Part shown: piece by piece, positions 25,097 through 34,027 of the stretch
Layout: every line of letters begins with the position of its first letter
Position numbering within the stretch: position 1 is the first letter of the stretch
Source of the DNA: Caulobacteraceae bacterium UBA3198
Lineage (GTDB): Bacteria; Pseudomonadota; Alphaproteobacteria; Caulobacterales; Caulobacteraceae
Reading direction: 5' to 3'
Assembly: GCA_002363865.1 (NCBI GenBank)
Contig: DEWY01000005.1
Span: forward strand, 62,001 to 126,000
DNA: 64,000 nt
Made by a program: the position numbers and the translations under genes
The notes under the pieces: model-generated
The model's database searches: none
Seen by the model: only the letters and a program-made list of their open reading frames with translations
What the model was told of the DNA's origin: nothing

Positions 25097-25506
25097 GCAT
25101 CGAGTTCCTGGTGGCCACGGCGGTGGGCGTGCTGTCGGCGGCCGGCATATATCTGGTGCTGCGGGGCAGGACCTTTCCGGTGGTTCTGGGCCTGGCCTTC
25201 ATGTCCTACGCCATCAATGTCTTCCTGTTCGCCTCGGGCCGGCTGGTGATCAACCAGCCGCCGATCTGGGGCAAGGACGTGGCGGCCTATACCGATCCGC
25301 TACCCCAGGCCCTGGTGCTGACGGCGATCGTCATCGCCTTCGGCATGACGGCCCTTGTCGTGGTTCTGGCCCTGCGCGCCTATCTTGAGACCGGCACCGA
25401 TCAGGTCGACGGCCTGAGCGAGACGTCCGGTGTGGTCACCCTGCCGCCGGAAGAGACCTCGGCGCTGGGACGGGGCCCGGCCCCGTCTCGAGAGGTCGGC
25501 CCATGA
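25093..25506 (+). CDS. mrpC: Mrp antiporter subunit C
   Basis: 137 residues, NuoK-like, three membrane helices. Conserved GIYLVLRGRTFPVVLGLAF, the internal NVFLFASGRL, then DPLPQALVLTAIVIAFGMTA. Charged C-terminal tail of ~30 residues. Overlaps both neighbours by four bases (ATGA). Confidence 0.95.
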   Translation: MSIEFLVATAVGVLSAAGIYLVLRGRTFPVVLGLAFMSYAINVFLFASGRLVINQPPIWGKDVAAYTDPLPQALVLTAIVIAFGMTALVVVLALRAYLETGTDQVDGLSETSGVVTLPPEETSALGRGPAPSREVGP

Positions 25507-27017
25507 GTCACTGGCTGATCGCCCCGGTCCTGCTGCCGGCGCTTCTGGCGCCGCTCATGCTGCTGTTCCTGCGCAAGCGGCTGATGGAATCCCGGGTGGT
25601 GTCCATCGCCAGCTGCCTCGGCCTGTTGGGGATGGCGGGCCTGTTGATGGCGCAGGCCAGCGACGGGACCATCCAGACCTATGCGCTCGGCGACTGGCGG
25701 GCGCCTTTCGGGATCATCCTGGCGCTGGACCGGTTGTCGGCCCTAATGCTGGTGATCACCGCGATCCTGGCCCTGGCGGTGATGATTTACGCGGTTGTCA
25801 CCGGCCTCGACCGCAAAGGTTGGCACTTCCATCCGCTCTTTCAGTTCCAGCTGCTGGGCCTGAACGGGGCCTTCCTCACCGGGGACCTGTTCAACCTGTT
25901 CGTCTTCTTCGAGGTGCTGCTGATCGCCTCCTATGGCCTGATGCTGCACGGCGGCGGCGGGGCGCGGCTGAAGGCCGGCGTCCAGTACGTTGTGGTCAAT
26001 CTGGTGGGCTCGACCCTGTTCCTGGTGGCCGTCGGCCTGCTCTATGGCGCCACCGGGACCCTAAACATGGCCCATATGGGCCAGCGGGTGGCCCAGGCGC
26101 CTGTGGGCGACCACGGGCTGATCCTGGCCGGCGGCCTGCTGATGATCGCCGTCTTCGCCCTTAAGGCTGCGGTGGTCCCGCTGCACTTCTGGCTGCCGCG
26201 GACCTACGCCTCGACCTCGGCGCCGGTGGCGGCGCTGTTCGCCATCATGACCAAGGTCGGCGCCTACTGCATCCTGCGCTTCACCACGGTGGTGTTCGGC
26301 GACGGCGCCGGAGCGCTGGCCTGGGCGCCGGCGCCCTACCTGCTGCCCGCGGCCCTGGCCACCATGCTGCTGGGCTTTATCGGCGTGCTGGGCGCGCGCA
26401 ATCTCCGCCACCTGGCGGCGTTTTCGGTGATCGGCTCCATGGGGACCCTGGTGAGCGCCATCGCGGTGTTCACCCCAGCTTCGACGGCCGCCGCCCTCTA
26501 TTATCTGCCGCACTCCACCTTTGCAGCGGCGGCGCTGTTTCTGGTGGTCGACCAGATCACCCGGCGCCGGGGGGACTTCGGCGACGCCCTGTCGCCCAGC
26601 CCGGTCTTCGCGGGCGCTGGACCGCTCTCGGGGCTGTTCTTCCTCACCGCCATCGCCGTGGTGGGCCTGCCGCCCCTGTCGGGTTTTCCCGGCAAGCTGC
26701 TGATCCTGGACGCGGTGCGCGACGCCCCGGGCGGCTGGTGGATCTGGGGCTTCATCCTGGGCGCCACGGTGATCAGTCTGCTGGCCTTCGCGCGGGCGGG
26801 CAGCGTCCTGTTCTGGAAGAGCGCTGCGACCCCTGGCGAGATCAAGGCCGCAGCGCCGTCGGCGCCGGTGGCCTCGGCCCTGGTGGCGGCGGGCCTGCTG
26901 GCGGTGCTGGGGGCCCTGACCTTGGCCGGCGGTCCGGTCAGCGCCTATCTCAACGCCACGGGTGAGCAGATCTATGAGCCCGGCGCCTATGGCGGCGCGG
27001 TCCTTGGGCCAGGGTGA
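25503..27017 (+). CDS. mrpD: Mrp antiporter subunit D
   Basis: 504 residues and about 14 helices, related to NuoM/NuoN. Typical segments: GDLFNLFVFFEVLLIASYGL (residues ~125-145), LKAAVVPLHFWLPRTYASTS (Lys and His of the proton path) and GLPPLSGFPGKLLILDA. Together with MrpA it forms the antiporter's ion-conducting modules. Confidence 0.95.
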   Translation: MSHWLIAPVLLPALLAPLMLLFLRKRLMESRVVSIASCLGLLGMAGLLMAQASDGTIQTYALGDWRAPFGIILALDRLSALMLVITAILALAVMIYAVVTGLDRKGWHFHPLFQFQLLGLNGAFLTGDLFNLFVFFEVLLIASYGLMLHGGGGARLKAGVQYVVVNLVGSTLFLVAVGLLYGATGTLNMAHMGQRVAQAPVGDHGLILAGGLLMIAVFALKAAVVPLHFWLPRTYASTSAPVAALFAIMTKVGAYCILRFTTVVFGDGAGALAWAPAPYLLPAALATMLLGFIGVLGARNLRHLAAFSVIGSMGTLVSAIAVFTPASTAAALYYLPHSTFAAAALFLVVDQITRRRGDFGDALSPSPVFAGAGPLSGLFFLTAIAVVGLPPLSGFPGKLLILDAVRDAPGGWWIWGFILGATVISLLAFARAGSVLFWKSAATPGEIKAAAPSAPVASALVAAGLLAVLGALTLAGGPVSAYLNATGEQIYEPGAYGGAVLGPG

Positions 27018-27027
27018 GGGGCGCACG

Positions 27028-27519
27028 ATGTTCAAGAAGCTGCTGCCCCATCCGGCCCTGACGGTCACCCTGATCATCGTCTGGATGCTGCTGGCCAATG
27101 AGCTGACCCCCGGCGGCCTGGTTCTGGGGGTGATCATCGGGGTGGTGATCCCGATCCTGACCAGCCCCTTCTGGCCCGCCCGGCCCAGGCTGCGGTTTGG
27201 GCCGCCGACCTGGTTCTATCTGCTGCTGGTTCTGTGGGACATCATCACGGCCAGCTTCCAGATCGCCGTCATCGTGCTGTTTCGCCGGTCCAGGGACCTG
27301 CGCTCGGCCTGGCTGGTGGTGCCGCTGGAGCTGCGGAGCCCCGAGGCGATCACCATGCTGGCGGGCACGATCAGCATGACGCCGGGCACGGTGTCCTGCG
27401 ATGTGTCGGCCTGCGGCCGCGCCCTGCTGGTGCACGCCCTGGACACCCCCGACCCCGAGGCCGAGGTGGCGCGGATCAAACAGCGCTATGAGGCCCGGCT
27501 GATGAGGATCTTCAGATGA
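27028..27519 (+). CDS. mrpE: Mrp antiporter subunit E
   Basis: 163 residues from ATG 27028, ten bases after the mrpD stop. Two or three N-terminal helices, then the signature SITMTPGT-like segment TISMTPGTVSCDVS and LLVHALDTPDPE. MrpE is needed for assembly. Overlaps mrpF by four bases. Confidence 0.94.
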   Translation: MFKKLLPHPALTVTLIIVWMLLANELTPGGLVLGVIIGVVIPILTSPFWPARPRLRFGPPTWFYLLLVLWDIITASFQIAVIVLFRRSRDLRSAWLVVPLELRSPEAITMLAGTISMTPGTVSCDVSACGRALLVHALDTPDPEAEVARIKQRYEARLMRIFR

Positions 27520-27785
27520 TCGAGATCGCCGTCCTGTTCGCCATCTCCTGCGTGGGTCTGGCCATGGCGCTCAACCTCTGGCGTCTGGCCCGGGGCCCGA
27601 CCACCGCTGACCGGATCCTGGCGCTGGACACCATGACCATCAACGCCATCGCCCTGATGGTGCTGATGCAGATCCAGCAGGGCTCTGCGGTTTATTTCGA
27701 GGCGGCCTTGCTGCTGGCCATGGTCGGGTTCGTCGGCACGGTGGCCTACTGCAAGTTCCTGCTGCGTGGCGATATCATCGAATAG
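27516..27785 (+). CDS. mrpF: Mrp antiporter subunit F
   Basis: 89 residues, three helices. Family motif RGPTTADRILALDTMTINAI with the conserved Asp in helix 2, then YFEAALLLAMVGFVGTVA. Overlaps mrpE and lies two bases from mrpG. Confidence 0.95.
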   Translation: MIEIAVLFAISCVGLAMALNLWRLARGPTTADRILALDTMTINAIALMVLMQIQQGSAVYFEAALLLAMVGFVGTVAYCKFLLRGDIIE

Positions 27786-27787
27786 GG

Positions 27788-28210
27788 ATGGGGATGATGG
27801 ACGCCGGACCCGTTGAGATTCTGATCTCCGCCATCCTCGTGATCGGCGGCTTCTTCGCCCTGGTGGGCTCCTGGGGGCTGGCGCGCATGCCCTCCCTGAT
27901 GACCCGGCTGCATGGGCCGACCAAGGTCACGACCCTCGGCGTGGGGTCGTGCCTGATCGCCTCGATGATCTATTTCCCGGCCATGCAGGGGACGTACTCG
28001 GCCCATGAGCTGCTGATCACCCTGTTCCTGTTCCTGACCGCGCCGATCACCGCCAACATGATCGCCAAGGCGCACCTGCACCGGCAGGGCCGGGCCATCG
28101 ATCCCAACCCCATGGACGATATCGCCGAGGGCCTGCCGCCGACGGGGGTGGGGACCGGGTGGGCCACCTTTGAGGGTCAGCACCGGGACCCGGCCGATCC
28201 GCCGCGCTGA
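27788..28210 (+). CDS. mrpG: Mrp antiporter subunit G
   Basis: 140 residues, three helices. Family features: ALVGSWGLARMPSLMTRLHG, then KVTTLGVGSCLIAS, and PITANMIAKAHLHRQG. ATG is at 27788, with alternatives at 27794 and 27797. The C-terminal ~40 residues are charged and variable. Last gene of the operon. Confidence 0.94.
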   Translation: MGMMDAGPVEILISAILVIGGFFALVGSWGLARMPSLMTRLHGPTKVTTLGVGSCLIASMIYFPAMQGTYSAHELLITLFLFLTAPITANMIAKAHLHRQGRAIDPNPMDDIAEGLPPTGVGTGWATFEGQHRDPADPPR

Positions 28211-28251
28211 GGCGCTTGCAGCGGGCGCGGAATCCGGGATGGATCGCCGCG

Positions 28252-29028
28252 ATGAAAAACGAACCCTTCTTCCAGCGGCAGGATGGCCGCTTCCTTCCCA
28301 CGCCCGCCTGCCGCGGACCGTGGAATCCGCAGTCCCTGCACGGCCGGGTGATCGTCGGCCTGCTGGGCCACGTCCTGGAGGCCGAGCACGGCGAGCCGGA
28401 CTTCATCCCCGCCCGCCTGACGGTGGACATGTACCGCCTGCCGGACTTTTCACCCGTCGAGGTGACCACGACGGTGGTGCGGGCTGGCAAGCGGATCAAG
28501 GTGGTGGACGCAGAGTTCATCAGCGGCGGGGTCAGCATGGGCCGGGCGAGCTGCCAGTTCCTGCGCCGGACGGCCAATCCTGAGGGGACGGTGTGGACGC
28601 CGGGGAATTGGGACGTGCCGGCGCCCGCCGACATTCCGCCACCGGAAGACAAGCGCACGGGCATGGGTGGCATGTGGGCCATGCGGCGCATCACCGGCGA
28701 TTTTGGCGAGGTCGGCGTCAAGCGGACCTGGATGAGCGAAGTGCGCGAGCTGGTCGAGAACGAGCCCCTGACCCCCTTCACCCGGGTGGCGGTGGCCGCC
28801 GACTTCGCCAGCCCCTTCGCCAACGCCGGCGACAAGGGTCTGGCCTATATCAACAGCGACGTCACGGTCTATCTGCACCGGTTGCCGGCCACGGAATGGG
28901 TCGGTTTCGAGGTGGTCAATCACGGCGCCAGCGACGGCGTCGCGGTCGGCGAGTGCTTCCTCTATGACGAGCAGGGGCCGATCGGCTCGGCCGCCTGCAC
29001 GGCGCTGGCCCAGGTGATGAAACGCTAG
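28252..29028 (+). CDS. TesB-like acyl-CoA thioesterase
   Basis: 258 residues from ATG 28252. Double-hotdog architecture: first hotdog with SLHGRVIVGLLGHVLE and RLTVDMYRLPDFSPVEVTT, second with VAVAADFASPFANAGDKGL and LHRLPATEWVGFEVVNHGAS. The catalytic-type Asp (AADFASPF) and a terminal GECFLYDEQGPIGSA strand fit the TesB/thioesterase-like superfamily. Acyl specificity unknown. It starts 41 bases after mrpG and could be read from the same transcript. Confidence 0.82.
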   Translation: MKNEPFFQRQDGRFLPTPACRGPWNPQSLHGRVIVGLLGHVLEAEHGEPDFIPARLTVDMYRLPDFSPVEVTTTVVRAGKRIKVVDAEFISGGVSMGRASCQFLRRTANPEGTVWTPGNWDVPAPADIPPPEDKRTGMGGMWAMRRITGDFGEVGVKRTWMSEVRELVENEPLTPFTRVAVAADFASPFANAGDKGLAYINSDVTVYLHRLPATEWVGFEVVNHGASDGVAVGECFLYDEQGPIGSAACTALAQVMKR

Positions 29029-29038
29029 GCCTCGCGGC

Positions 29039-29563
29039 TCAGGACACCTCCACCGCCCGGCGGCATTCGGCCGCGAAGGTCCCGGCGATGTCGGCCGGCG
29101 GGGGCATGTGCGGACCTAGCTGCTGGGCGCCATAGACCGCGCTGATGGCGTTGGCGCTCTGCAGTCGGTCGAGGAAGTCGGTGGAGACCGGCGCCTGGGC
29201 GACGACGCCGCCCTCGGCCGAGGAGGCCTCCAGGTCGGCGACGAAGACGAACAGCTGGTCATCCAGGCCGACAGTGAGTCGGTCCTCGCTGCTGATCGGC
29301 GTGAAGCCGGCCACCGTCAGGGTCATGGCCGCGGGGTTGCGTATGCAGCCGAGGCGCAGGACCTCGGCGCCGTCGGGATTGGACAGGGTCAGGACCGCGC
29401 CCTCGCCGCTGGCTGAGGCCGCCCAGGACAGGCCAGGGGCGATGGCGGCCTCGGGCGGTTGGGCCGGCTGCTCGGCTTCCGGCGGCGGTGCGGGGGGCGT
29501 CTCGGCCGGCGAGCAGGCGCCGAGCGCCAGGGCCGTGACCAGGGCGAGGCTGTGAAGCTTCAT
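29039..29563 (-). CDS. Putative lipoprotein of unknown function
   Basis: 174 residues from ATG 29563, chosen because GGAGAT lies seven bases before it; the frame continues upstream only as a shadow of the MFS gene. Signal peptide MKLHSLALVTALALGAC with lipobox ALGAC, a Pro/Glu/Ala-rich linker of about 30 residues, then a beta-rich domain (GAVLTLSNPDGAEVLRLGC, LTVGLDDQLFVFVADLEA). Similar domains occur in Caulobacteraceae proteins of unknown role. Confidence 0.7.
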   Translation of the reverse strand: MKLHSLALVTALALGACSPAETPPAPPPEAEQPAQPPEAAIAPGLSWAASASGEGAVLTLSNPDGAEVLRLGCIRNPAAMTLTVAGFTPISSEDRLTVGLDDQLFVFVADLEASSAEGGVVAQAPVSTDFLDRLQSANAISAVYGAQQLGPHMPPPADIAGTFAAECRRAVEVS

Positions 29564-29625
29564 GGGGATCTCCTTCATCCGCCATTGGGGGCAGGGGGCG
29601 GGGCGCGTCAAGGCGAGCCTCCGGC

Positions 29626-31095
29626 TCAGCTTCGGCTGTTCATCTCGTCGCCGGCGTCCCGGGGCAGGCGCGCATAGAAGATCATCGACACGAAGGTCAG
29701 GGCGCCGATCACCAGGAAGGCCGGCGAGATGGTCTCCGCCGTCATTTCGCTCTGACCGGCCATCTGGGTGAAGACATGGATCAGGGTGGCGGCCAGGCCG
29801 ATGCCCACCGACTGGATAAGCTGCTGAGCCATGGCCGACATGGTCGAGGCGCGGCTCATCCGGTCCTGCTCGATCTCGGCATAGGCCAGGCCGTTGAGGC
29901 TGGTGAACTGCAGGGAGCGGAAGAAGCCGCCAGCCAGCAGGACGAGCATGATCACCCAGTGCGGGGTGTCGATCTCGAAGAAGGCGTAGGCCAGGAAGAA
30001 GACCCCGGTGATGACCGCATTGACCATCAGCACCTGGCGGAAGCCGAAGCGGCGCAGGATGGGCGGGGCGGTGGTCTTCATGATCAGGGCGCCGGCGGCG
30101 CCGACAAAGGTCAGCAGACCGGCCTGCAGGGCGGTCATGCCGAACGCCACCTGCAACAGCATGGCCAGCATGAAGGGGGTGGCGCCCATGGCGATGCGCA
30201 TGAAGGCGCCGCCGACCACCGAGGCCTCGAAGGTGCGCAGCCGAAACAGCGACAGGTCGAGGATGGCGTGCGGGGTGCGCTTGGCGTGCCAGGCATAGAT
30301 CCACAGCATGGCGCCGCCGGTGGCGAACAGACCGACGACGGCCAGCGCCGGCAGGAAGTCGCGCCCCAGATTCTCGAACCCGAAGATCACGCAGGCGAGG
30401 CCCAGGCCGGTAAGCAGCATGCCCTTCCAGTCCAGCGCCTTGGCGTCCTGCAGCGCCACATTGGGCACGAAACGCAGGACCAGCAGCAGGCCGACCGCGG
30501 CGATGGGCAGGTTCATGAAGAAGATCCAGGGCCAGTCCCAGAAGGTGACGATGAAGCCGCCCACCGGCGGGCCGATCACCGGACCTAAGAGGGCGGGCAT
30601 GGTCAGGACCGACATGGCGCCGACCAACTCGTTCTTGGGCGTGGTCCGTAGCAGGACCAAGCGTCCGACGGGCGCCATCATCGCGCCGGCGGCGCCCTGA
30701 AGAAGCCGCGCGCCGACCAGCTCCAGCAGGGTGTCGGCGAAGCCGCACAGGGCCGAGGAGATGGCGTAAAGCGCCATGGCCAGGACGAAGACGCGCTTGG
30801 CCCCGAACTTGTCGGCGGCCCAGCCGCTGATGGGCAGGAAGACCGCCGCGGCCAGCAGATACATGGTGATGGCCAGGTTCAGGCGCAGGGGATCCTCCCC
30901 CATGTCCCGGGCCATGGCCGGCAGGGCGTTGGACAGCACCGTGGCGTTCAGGGTCTGCATCATCAGGGCCGAGCCGATGACGGCGGGCACGATCCAGCCG
31001 CGGCTCAGGGCGGCGGCGCGCTCCTCAGCCGTTGCGACGACGGGTTTGGCTGGCGTTCCGGCCTCTGGCGTGTCCTCGGCGGAGATCTCGGTCAT
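29626..31095 (-). CDS. DHA2 family multidrug exporter (major facilitator, 14-helix type)
   Basis: 489 residues, about fourteen helices. DHA2/EmrB signs: LMMQTLNATVLSNALPAMA in helix 1, SGWAADKFGAKRVFVLAM for motif A, and helix-5 antiporter motif C-like GPVIGPPVGGFIVTFWDWP. Likely exports drugs or other small toxic compounds by proton antiport. It overlaps the upstream marR gene by four bases, so the pair is one operon under MarR control. Confidence 0.92.
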   Translation of the reverse strand: MTEISAEDTPEAGTPAKPVVATAEERAAALSRGWIVPAVIGSALMMQTLNATVLSNALPAMARDMGEDPLRLNLAITMYLLAAAVFLPISGWAADKFGAKRVFVLAMALYAISSALCGFADTLLELVGARLLQGAAGAMMAPVGRLVLLRTTPKNELVGAMSVLTMPALLGPVIGPPVGGFIVTFWDWPWIFFMNLPIAAVGLLLVLRFVPNVALQDAKALDWKGMLLTGLGLACVIFGFENLGRDFLPALAVVGLFATGGAMLWIYAWHAKRTPHAILDLSLFRLRTFEASVVGGAFMRIAMGATPFMLAMLLQVAFGMTALQAGLLTFVGAAGALIMKTTAPPILRRFGFRQVLMVNAVITGVFFLAYAFFEIDTPHWVIMLVLLAGGFFRSLQFTSLNGLAYAEIEQDRMSRASTMSAMAQQLIQSVGIGLAATLIHVFTQMAGQSEMTAETISPAFLVIGALTFVSMIFYARLPRDAGDEMNSRS

Positions 31096-31544
31096 GGCTG
31101 GACCTCCACCAGGGCCAGCAGGGGGGCTGTGGCCGCCGCCAGGGCCTGGCGCTCGGCGGGGGAGAGGCTCCCGAGACGGGCGGCCAGCCAGTCGTTGCGG
31201 CGGCGCCGAGTCTCGGCGAGGGCGGCCATGCCGGCCGGCGTGATGGTCAGGCCGGAGCGGCGTCCGTCGGAGGCGTGGCTGAGGCGGCTGATCCAGCCGG
31301 CGGCTTCCAGGCGCTTGATGTGGGTGCTCATGGCCGGCCGCGACATCTGCTCGGCGTCGGCGAGGTCGGAGACGCCGACGCCGGGCTGACGCTTGATCTC
31401 CACCAGCAGCAGGACATCGAGGGCCGACAGGCCGGCCTTGGCGGCCTCCTGGCGCAGGCGCCGGCCGACCCGCAGCAGGGCCGGGCGCAGCAGCTCGGCG
31501 AGCTGGTCGGGGTCGTCGGGGAGGTCGGCGGGCATGGGCGCCAT
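31092..31544 (-). CDS. MarR family transcriptional regulator
   Basis: 150 residues. Winged helix: LSALDVLLLVEIKRQPGVGV, then SDLADAEQMSRPAMSTHIKR as recognition helix, and the wing LSHASDGRRSGLTITPAG with the usual Asp-x-Arg. Paired with the exporter it overlaps, it should repress both genes until a ligand binds. An inverted repeat lies just upstream of its start. Confidence 0.93.
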   Translation of the reverse strand: MAPMPADLPDDPDQLAELLRPALLRVGRRLRQEAAKAGLSALDVLLLVEIKRQPGVGVSDLADAEQMSRPAMSTHIKRLEAAGWISRLSHASDGRRSGLTITPAGMAALAETRRRRNDWLAARLGSLSPAERQALAAATAPLLALVEVQP

Positions 31545-31561
31545 CTAGTTAAGTAAGCGAA

Positions 31562-31581
31562 CTATCTATCTGGCTAGATAG
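31562..31581. promoter_or_regulatory. Candidate MarR operator
   Basis: CTATCTA-TCTGGC-TAGATAG (7-base arms, 6-base spacer) begins 17 bases upstream of the marR ATG, inside the AT-rich promoter stretch. Position and symmetry fit autorepression. Confidence 0.5.
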
Positions 31582-31623
31582 ACCCCTCAGGCGACAGGTC
31601 AAGGGGCGCGGCGGGACGCCGGC

Positions 31624-32445
31624 TCAGACGGCGGCGGGCGGCCGCAGTACGGGGGGGACGAAATCGGGCTCCAGCGCCTTACGGGGATGGGAGGCGGTGA
31701 CGTGGCCCATGAAGGGCGGCCAGATCTCATAGCCCAGCAGGGCCTGAAGCCGGGGGCTCATGGCCCGCACCTGCTCCCTTGGCACGCTGAGAAAGTAGTT
31801 CTCCTGGGTCCGGCCCCAGGGCTGGCAGTACTGGTTGGTCAGGGCCAGACGCGGGGCGTCGGAGCGGTTGGCGCCGCCCCGGTGCAGCATGTGGCCCTGG
31901 AAGACGATGGCGGAGCCTGCCGGCATGACCGCGGGGACCAGGCGGCTGGCCGCGTCAGGATCGCGCCCGATGGCCTCGACCTCGGCGTCGCTCCACAGGT
32001 GGCTGCCGGGCAGCAGGTCTGTGGCGCCGTTCTGATCGGTGAAGGGGTCGATGGCGATGATGACGCTGAGGCTGGCGGCGGGCCTGGGTCTCGGCAGGCG
32101 ATAGAAGCCATCGTCGAAATGCACGCCCTGCGCGGCCTCGCCCGGTTGGATGGCGATGGCCTGGCTGGCGGTGAGCAGGTAGCCGGGCAGCAGGAAGCGG
32201 TCGATGAGGGCGAGGATCTGCGGATGCTCGGTGAGGTCCTCGAAGACCTTGCCCCGGGCCACCAGGGTATAGACCCGCTCGGTGGCGTAGCCCTCGAAGG
32301 CGTTGCGGCCGAGGTGGCCGCCCAGGTGGGGAGTCAGCGCGGTTCGCACGGCCTCCAGCCCCTCGGCGTCGAGGAGGTCGGGCAGGACGGTATAGCCGTC
32401 GCGTTCGATGCGGGCGGCGTGGGCGTCTGGGTCGAACGGATTCAC
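31624..32445 (-). CDS. Phytanoyl-CoA dioxygenase family Fe(II)/2-oxoglutarate oxygenase
   Basis: 273 residues. N-terminal DGYTVLPDLLDAEGLEAVRTAL is typical of PhyH. The metal triad is visible: His and Asp in GVHFDDGFY, and the distal His in HMLHRGGANRSD. The 2-oxoglutarate Arg follows (APRLALTNQYCQPWG). Hydroxylates an unidentified small substrate. Monocistronic. Confidence 0.9.
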   Translation of the reverse strand: MNPFDPDAHAARIERDGYTVLPDLLDAEGLEAVRTALTPHLGGHLGRNAFEGYATERVYTLVARGKVFEDLTEHPQILALIDRFLLPGYLLTASQAIAIQPGEAAQGVHFDDGFYRLPRPRPAASLSVIIAIDPFTDQNGATDLLPGSHLWSDAEVEAIGRDPDAASRLVPAVMPAGSAIVFQGHMLHRGGANRSDAPRLALTNQYCQPWGRTQENYFLSVPREQVRAMSPRLQALLGYEIWPPFMGHVTASHPRKALEPDFVPPVLRPPAAV

Positions 32446-32500
32446 GGGCGGGCTCCCTGCGGCGCTTCTGGCGAGCGCCTGAGGCCAACATAGACGAGGC

Positions 32501-32917
32501 TCAGACCAGCAGGCTACGGGCCTCGCGCAGCGCTTTGAGGGCTGAGCGCGCCTCCCTGGACAGGGCGGCGAGGCGACGGGGGGCTGCGGCGCGGGCGTCG
32601 GCCGGGCTCCGGGAGGCGGCTTCGCGCAGGGCTTCGGCCTGATGGTCGAGGGCGCGGGCGGCGGCCTGCAGGTTGGCCAGGGCGCACTTCACGCGGCCCT
32701 CTGGGGAGGCGGCCCAGGCCTGCTCCGCCGCGAGGCGGGCTTCGGCGGCGTGGCGGATCTGATCTGGGCTGCGGCGGCGTGGAGGTTCAAGACCGAGGCC
32801 TGACCAGGCGACGCCCCAGGGACGGCGGGCCTGGCCCTGCGCCCAGACGGCATGGTCGGCGGCGTCGAGAGCGGCGCAGGCCGTGGCGAGGTCAGGCTCG
32901 GAGGCGCGGAGATCCAT
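32501..32917 (-). CDS. Uncharacterised helical Ala/Arg-rich protein next to a phage-type repressor
   Basis: 138 residues, no recognised family. Almost entirely helical by composition, with heptad-like Ala/Leu/Arg runs (NLQAAARALDHQAEALREAA) and no membrane segment. Its ATG sits seven bases from a perfect CTGTAT-N5-ATACAG box, so it is probably controlled by the repressor gene just upstream, and its transcript may have almost no leader. Confidence 0.55.
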   Translation of the reverse strand: MDLRASEPDLATACAALDAADHAVWAQGQARRPWGVAWSGLGLEPPRRRSPDQIRHAAEARLAAEQAWAASPEGRVKCALANLQAAARALDHQAEALREAASRSPADARAAAPRRLAALSREARSALKALREARSLLV

Positions 32918-32924
32918 GGCGAAA

Positions 32925-32941
32925 CTGTATAATAAATACAG
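32925..32941. promoter_or_regulatory. Repressor box O1: CTGTAT-AATAA-ATACAG
   Basis: A perfect 6+5+6 inverted repeat in an AT-rich island, seven bases before the ATG of the 138-residue gene. It matches the box between the repressor and the divergent operon (33642-33658) in both arms but one base. Confidence 0.6.
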
Positions 32942-32968
32942 ATATGCGCAACCGGAAGTGCGTCCGGC

Positions 32969-33613
32969 TCAGAGCGCCGACTGGATGATCCGGCGGGCCT
33001 GGAAGGGCGGGATGATGGCCGTGATGTGGGCGGCCCAGCGCAGACGGGCGTCCTGGCGGGTGGGGCCAGCCACGCTCTCCAGATCGAACAGGCCCGAGCG
33101 GGAGCCACGCAGCAGGCGCTTGACCAGCACCTCGTCGGTGTCGACCTCGACCACCACCACATGGCCCAGCATGTCGGGCGTCGGCGGGGTGCGCTGGTCC
33201 TCGAAGTAGATCAGGGCGCCGTCGTCGGCCAGCCCGCGCATGGAATGGCCGACCACCCTCAGGGCGGCGGCCTTGTCCGTGCCGCCCGGGGGGATGGGGG
33301 CCAGATCGCCGGCGTCCTGGCCGGTGGCGAACAGAACCACCCCCTCAGGATTGGCGCCGACGCGGCCGAGGATGGGGACGTAGCCGGCGAGAGCCGAGGG
33401 GCGCACAGGGCCGGCGGCGTCATAGAGCCATTCGGCGCTGACCCCGAAGGCGGCCGCATAGTCCTTGGCCTTGCGATAGGAGAAGGGCGCATTGCCGTTC
33501 TCGTTGGAGGCGTAGGTGTTGCGGTTCCAGCCGAAGGCCTCGGCCGCGGCGGCGGCGGTCTCGTAGCCTGCGTCGAGGCGGGCCTGGCGGAGGCGGTCGG
33601 AACGGTCGTTCAT
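32969..33613 (-). CDS. LexA/CI-like repressor: XRE helix-turn-helix plus S24 peptidase domain
   Basis: 214 residues. N-terminal XRE domain (residues 5-65: GYETAAAAAEAFGWNRNTYA, then NENGNAPFSYRKAKDYAAAF). After a linker comes a self-cleavage type Ala76-Gly77 bond in ALAGYVPILGRVGA, then the S24 fold with Ser124 in VVGHSMRG and Lys165 in EVLVKRLLRG as the expected catalytic dyad. Proteins of this type are inactivated by RecA-stimulated self-cleavage or by other signals. It is flanked by three related operators and is divergent from a three-gene operon, as in a phage lysogeny switch. Confidence 0.88.
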   Translation of the reverse strand: MNDRSDRLRQARLDAGYETAAAAAEAFGWNRNTYASNENGNAPFSYRKAKDYAAAFGVSAEWLYDAAGPVRPSALAGYVPILGRVGANPEGVVLFATGQDAGDLAPIPPGGTDKAAALRVVGHSMRGLADDGALIYFEDQRTPPTPDMLGHVVVVEVDTDEVLVKRLLRGSRSGLFDLESVAGPTRQDARLRWAAHITAIIPPFQARRIIQSAL

Positions 33614-33641
33614 GGGGACGGTCTAGCGCAACTTGGGATAA

Positions 33642-33692
33642 CTGTACATAGGATACAGTTTCTGCTTGCCGAGTGTATGTAGGAAAAATACA
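33642..33692. promoter_or_regulatory. Repressor boxes O2 and O3 between the repressor and the divergent operon
   Basis: O2 is CTGTAC-ATAGG-ATACAG at 33642-33658 (extended by AA and TT on each side). O3 is TGTAT-GTAGGAAAA-ATACA at 33674-33692, with a four-base longer spacer. O3 ends eight bases before the ATG at 33701. O2 lies 28 bases before the repressor ATG at 33613. Repression of both directions is the straightforward reading. Confidence 0.6.
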
Positions 33693-33700
33693 GTCGGTCC

Positions 33701-34027
33701 ATGGAACAGACACAGTCTCACCGGGCGTCCGCCCGAAGCCCCACGAGCCTGGGGGATTACGCCAACCTGCGCCGGGGCGGGGCCTCGCCGCCGCGCATCC
33801 GGGCCCTGCTGCGGCTGGGGGACGGGGATGTGGCGCGGCTGGAGCGGGCCTTTCGCGGCCAGGTGGCCCGCGGCGTCGGCGAAGCCCAGCCACGGTTCGC
33901 CCACCATGAGCGCCATGTGGCCGCCGTGCTGGCGGAGGGGGGCTTTCCGGCCCTGACGGAACGGCGGATCGGGCGCAATGGCGTCCACGTGGGTCTGCCG
34001 CTCACCTGGCCGGGGCTGCTGCCATGA
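33701..34027 (+). CDS. Small unknown protein, first gene of repressor-controlled operon
   Basis: 108 residues, no recognised family. Ser/Arg-rich N-terminus, then LGDYANLRRGGASPPRIRALLRL and a compact basic region (ALTERRIGRNGVHVGLPLTW) that could bind nucleic acid. Overlaps the next ORF by four bases. Its ATG lies eight bases from operator O3. Confidence 0.55.
   Translation: MEQTQSHRASARSPTSLGDYANLRRGGASPPRIRALLRLGDGDVARLERAFRGQVARGVGEAQPRFAHHERHVAAVLAEGGFPALTERRIGRNGVHVGLPLTWPGLLP

Noticed and set aside
29564..30748. N-terminal extension of the lipoprotein ORF
   Set aside because: The extra residues are a shadow of the DHA2 exporter frame; a lipoprotein signal peptide and RBS place the true start at 29563.
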